From Blattamonas nauphoetae (lineage: Eukaryota; Preaxostyla; Oxymonadida): a stretch of DNA of 64,000 nt. The stretch covers positions 372,001 through 436,000 of the forward strand of contig JARBJD010000022.1 in assembly GCA_033064195.1 (NCBI GenBank). Direction: 5' to 3'. Below the pieces are notes generated by a model, which was not told the DNA's origin, searched no databases, and worked only from the letters and a program-made list of their open reading frames with translations. The position numbers and the translations under genes are program-made. Shown here piece by piece: positions 62,010 to 64,000 of the stretch (its first letter is position 1; every line of letters begins with the position of its first letter).

Positions 62010-62028
62010 TTGTATTTGTCAAATACAA
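62010..62028. promoter_or_regulatory. Perfect 9-1-9 inverted repeat abutting the clathrin start codon
   Basis: TTGTATTTG, one base, then CAAATACAA form a perfect palindrome that ends on the base before ATG 62029. It could be a binding site in the short divergent promoter or a hairpin in the mRNA leader. Confidence 0.6.
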
Positions 62029-64000
62029 ATGCAAGTTCCTGTTGACACTAAGCAAGTGATCGACGTTTGTCATTCGTACCAATTTATTCTATCTCCATGT
62101 TTCTCATTTCTATATTTTAGCTGAAAACGGTCGTCTCAGATCCATCACTCATTTCTTTTGGACAAACTTGTCTTTCAAGTGACACAGCTCTCTGTTGCCA
62201 AAATGTCGTTGATGGAGCCAAATTTGTTATTTCCCTGAACCCAAGAAATCCTTCAGAGAAAGGAAGCTTCAAAATGAAAGCTGATCTCGTCGCTCCCCAT
62301 CCAAAACGCAAGATCCTTGCCCTCAAAGGTTTCAATCACTTTTGTCCTATTTTTGTTCAGGAGGAAATGATGTCCAAGTCTATGATGTGGAACTCAGCTC
62401 TCGTCTCCGTGCCACAAAAGTCAACGAAAATGTTGAACTGATGCGCTGGATTGATCTCAACACTCTTGTGTTGGTCACCACTACGGCTGTTTATCATTGG
62501 TCTCTTGATGGAGATGCTCAGCCTCAGCTCGTTTTCAACCGTCGTGCGGAACTGAATGGAATGAACATCGTCAATTATCGCACTGACACTCGCAAGAATT
62601 GGTGCGTCCTTCTCGCATCAACCGTTGACCCAGCAACTCGTCGTCTCACTGGTGCTCTCCAAATCCACAACTGCGAAAAGAACAAATCACAGTTCGCTCC
62701 AGCCCACACTGGAATGTACGTCCAGGCTCAAATGGATGGACGCCGTGAGAAAACAAATGTGTTCTGCATGGCTGTTGGCAACAAAGTTGTCATGACCGAA
62801 GTCGATAATACCCAAAACCCCGTCCGTGTCCAAGGAGATATCATTTACACAGATCCGAATGATGTGCCCATTGCAATGCAATACAGCGAACGTTTTGGAC
62901 TCCTTTTAGTTATCTCTGCTATGGGTATCCTCTCTGGATTCGATATCACAACTGGAACACTAGTCGTAATGTCGAAGGTTTCGAACTCACCAATCTTCAC
63001 CTCAGTCAGTGAAGATACAGACAATGGTATCTTTGCCATCAACACTGCTGGCCAAGTTCTCCACATTACCATTAATACCAACACTCTCATCCCATTCATC
63101 ACACAAAAGATGAAAGACACCCCTCTCGCTATCCGCATCGCAGCTCGTGCCAATCTCGGTGGAACCGACGAACTCTTCACAGAACAATTCGAACAACAAT
63201 TCTCAATGCGAAATTACATGGAAGCAGCCCGCATTGTCACCCGTGCACCAAACAATGCTCTCCGCACACAACACACTCTCCAACGCTTCAAACAGGCTCA
63301 ACCAATGGACAATCAACCCCCACCAATTGTTCAATATCTCGGTGTTATCATGGATGCTGGTAAATTGAATGAATTTGAAACTCTCGAACTTTGCATGCCC
63401 ATGATCCAAAGTGGACAGAAGGCCAAGGCTGAAGAATGGATGCGCCAGGGGAAAATCACTCCGTCAGAGGAACTTGGTAACTTTGTCCGCCAATTCGATC
63501 GTCAATTCGCTCTCGCCATCTACCTTTCCTGCAAATCCCATGCAAACGCTGTCCAGATCATGTGTGAGCTCGGCGAGTTCGAGAAAGTCGTCCAATATTG
63601 TAAAATGACCGAGTACAAAGCCCCGTTCTCCGAACTCATCCGTGTCCTCGCTGGAGTCAACCCAGCTGGAGCAGCATCCTTCGCAAAACTTCTCATCAAA
63701 GAACCGTCTGGCCCACTTGCTGACCCTGGTGAAATTATGGAAATCTTCTACCAACGCGATCTGATCAAGGAATTGACCGATGTCATCTACGATTACTTGA
63801 CAAAGAACGATCCATCCATGTCCCGTCTCCAAACCAGATATTTGGAGATTCTTCTTCAAAAGAACACACAAGCAGCAGATTTCATTCTCGGAAAGAAGGC
63901 ATACGACCAATACGATCCACCATACATCGCAAGCTGCTGTGAGCAAGCTGGCCTGTACCATCGCGCTCTGGAGCACTACACAGAGAAACCAGACATTCTT
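62029..64000 (+). CDS. CLTC: Clathrin heavy chain, 5' part (runs off window)
   Basis: Builds the triskelion coat of endocytic and trans-Golgi vesicles. Exon 1 (ATG 62029, MQVPVDTKQVID) is joined by a 55-60-nt intron to LKTVVSDPSLISFGQTCLSS; a 32-nt intron follows after PKRKILALK. The N-terminal seven-blade propeller is recognisable throughout: KILALKGGNDVQVYDVEL, MRWIDLNTLVLVTTTAVYHW, VNYRTDTRKNWCVLL, VAMQYSERFG-type repeats, then the linker and the first heavy-chain repeats (ANLGGTDELFTEQFEQQFSM; EEWMRQGKITPSEELGNFV; YIASCCEQAGLYHRALEHY). About 630 of roughly 1,700 residues are present and the frame is open at the last base. No lesion is seen. Confidence 0.95.

Noticed and set aside
1-64000. 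Transposons, retroelements, viral remnants and CRISPR arrays
   Set aside because: No transposase, reverse transcriptase, integrase, capsid-like protein, terminal repeats or spaced repeat array was recognised on either strand.

Overview
The window is nuclear DNA of a compact, intron-bearing unicellular eukaryote. Genes lie on both strands with very little space between them. Most are broken by tiny GT-AG introns, commonly 24 to 60 nt, that can be recognised only because protein homology resumes in frame across them. TAA, TAG and TGA all end genes, so the standard code is used. The gene content (dynein-type heavy chain, SF-assemblin, a CYB5D1 homologue, a Dpy-30 domain protein) indicates a flagellate with microtubular roots. 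Together with the intron style this would fit Preaxostyla (an oxymonad such as Blattamonas), but that placement is inference.

Left part (1-14.9 kb): tRNA-Leu(CAA), a reticulon-like ER protein, a PrxQ/BCP peroxiredoxin, an orphan 5' piece of a DExH helicase gene, the FACT histone chaperone subunit SPT16, a CYB5D1 homologue, a probable GPI-anchored surface protein, a guanylate-kinase-fold protein with a long disordered N-terminus, a tail-anchored dephospho-CoA kinase and a broken half of a RasGEF domain.

Middle (14.9-39.8 kb): a giant uninterrupted ORF of about 6,640 codons for a divergent dynein heavy-chain-like protein. Its AAA1, AAA3 and AAA4 P-loops are degenerate and only the AAA2 P-loop is canonical. 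It follows a terminal nucleotidyltransferase (poly(A)/poly(U) polymerase family) by 19 bp. A YIPF1/2-type Golgi protein is divergently transcribed from the nucleotidyltransferase.

Right part (39.9-64 kb): a multi-pass membrane protein, an unknown basic protein with a SUMO-interaction-like motif, a PMP3 proteolipid, a protein combining AT-hook, SIM-like motifs and a PIP-box, a DDT-PHD-WSD chromatin protein, a large ARM/HEAT-like protein, CK2 beta, an unrecognised multi-exon gene, a DTWD1-type tRNA acp3U transferase, a four-finger RanBP2-type zinc protein, SF-assemblin, a Dpy-30 domain protein and the 5' part of clathrin heavy chain, which runs off the end.

Themes are flagellar/cytoskeletal genes (dynein-like, CYB5D1, SF-assemblin, Dpy-30), chromatin genes (SPT16, DDT-PHD-WSD, AT-hook/PIP) and membrane-traffic genes (reticulon, YIPF, clathrin). 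No mobile element, CRISPR array or viral remnant was recognised.
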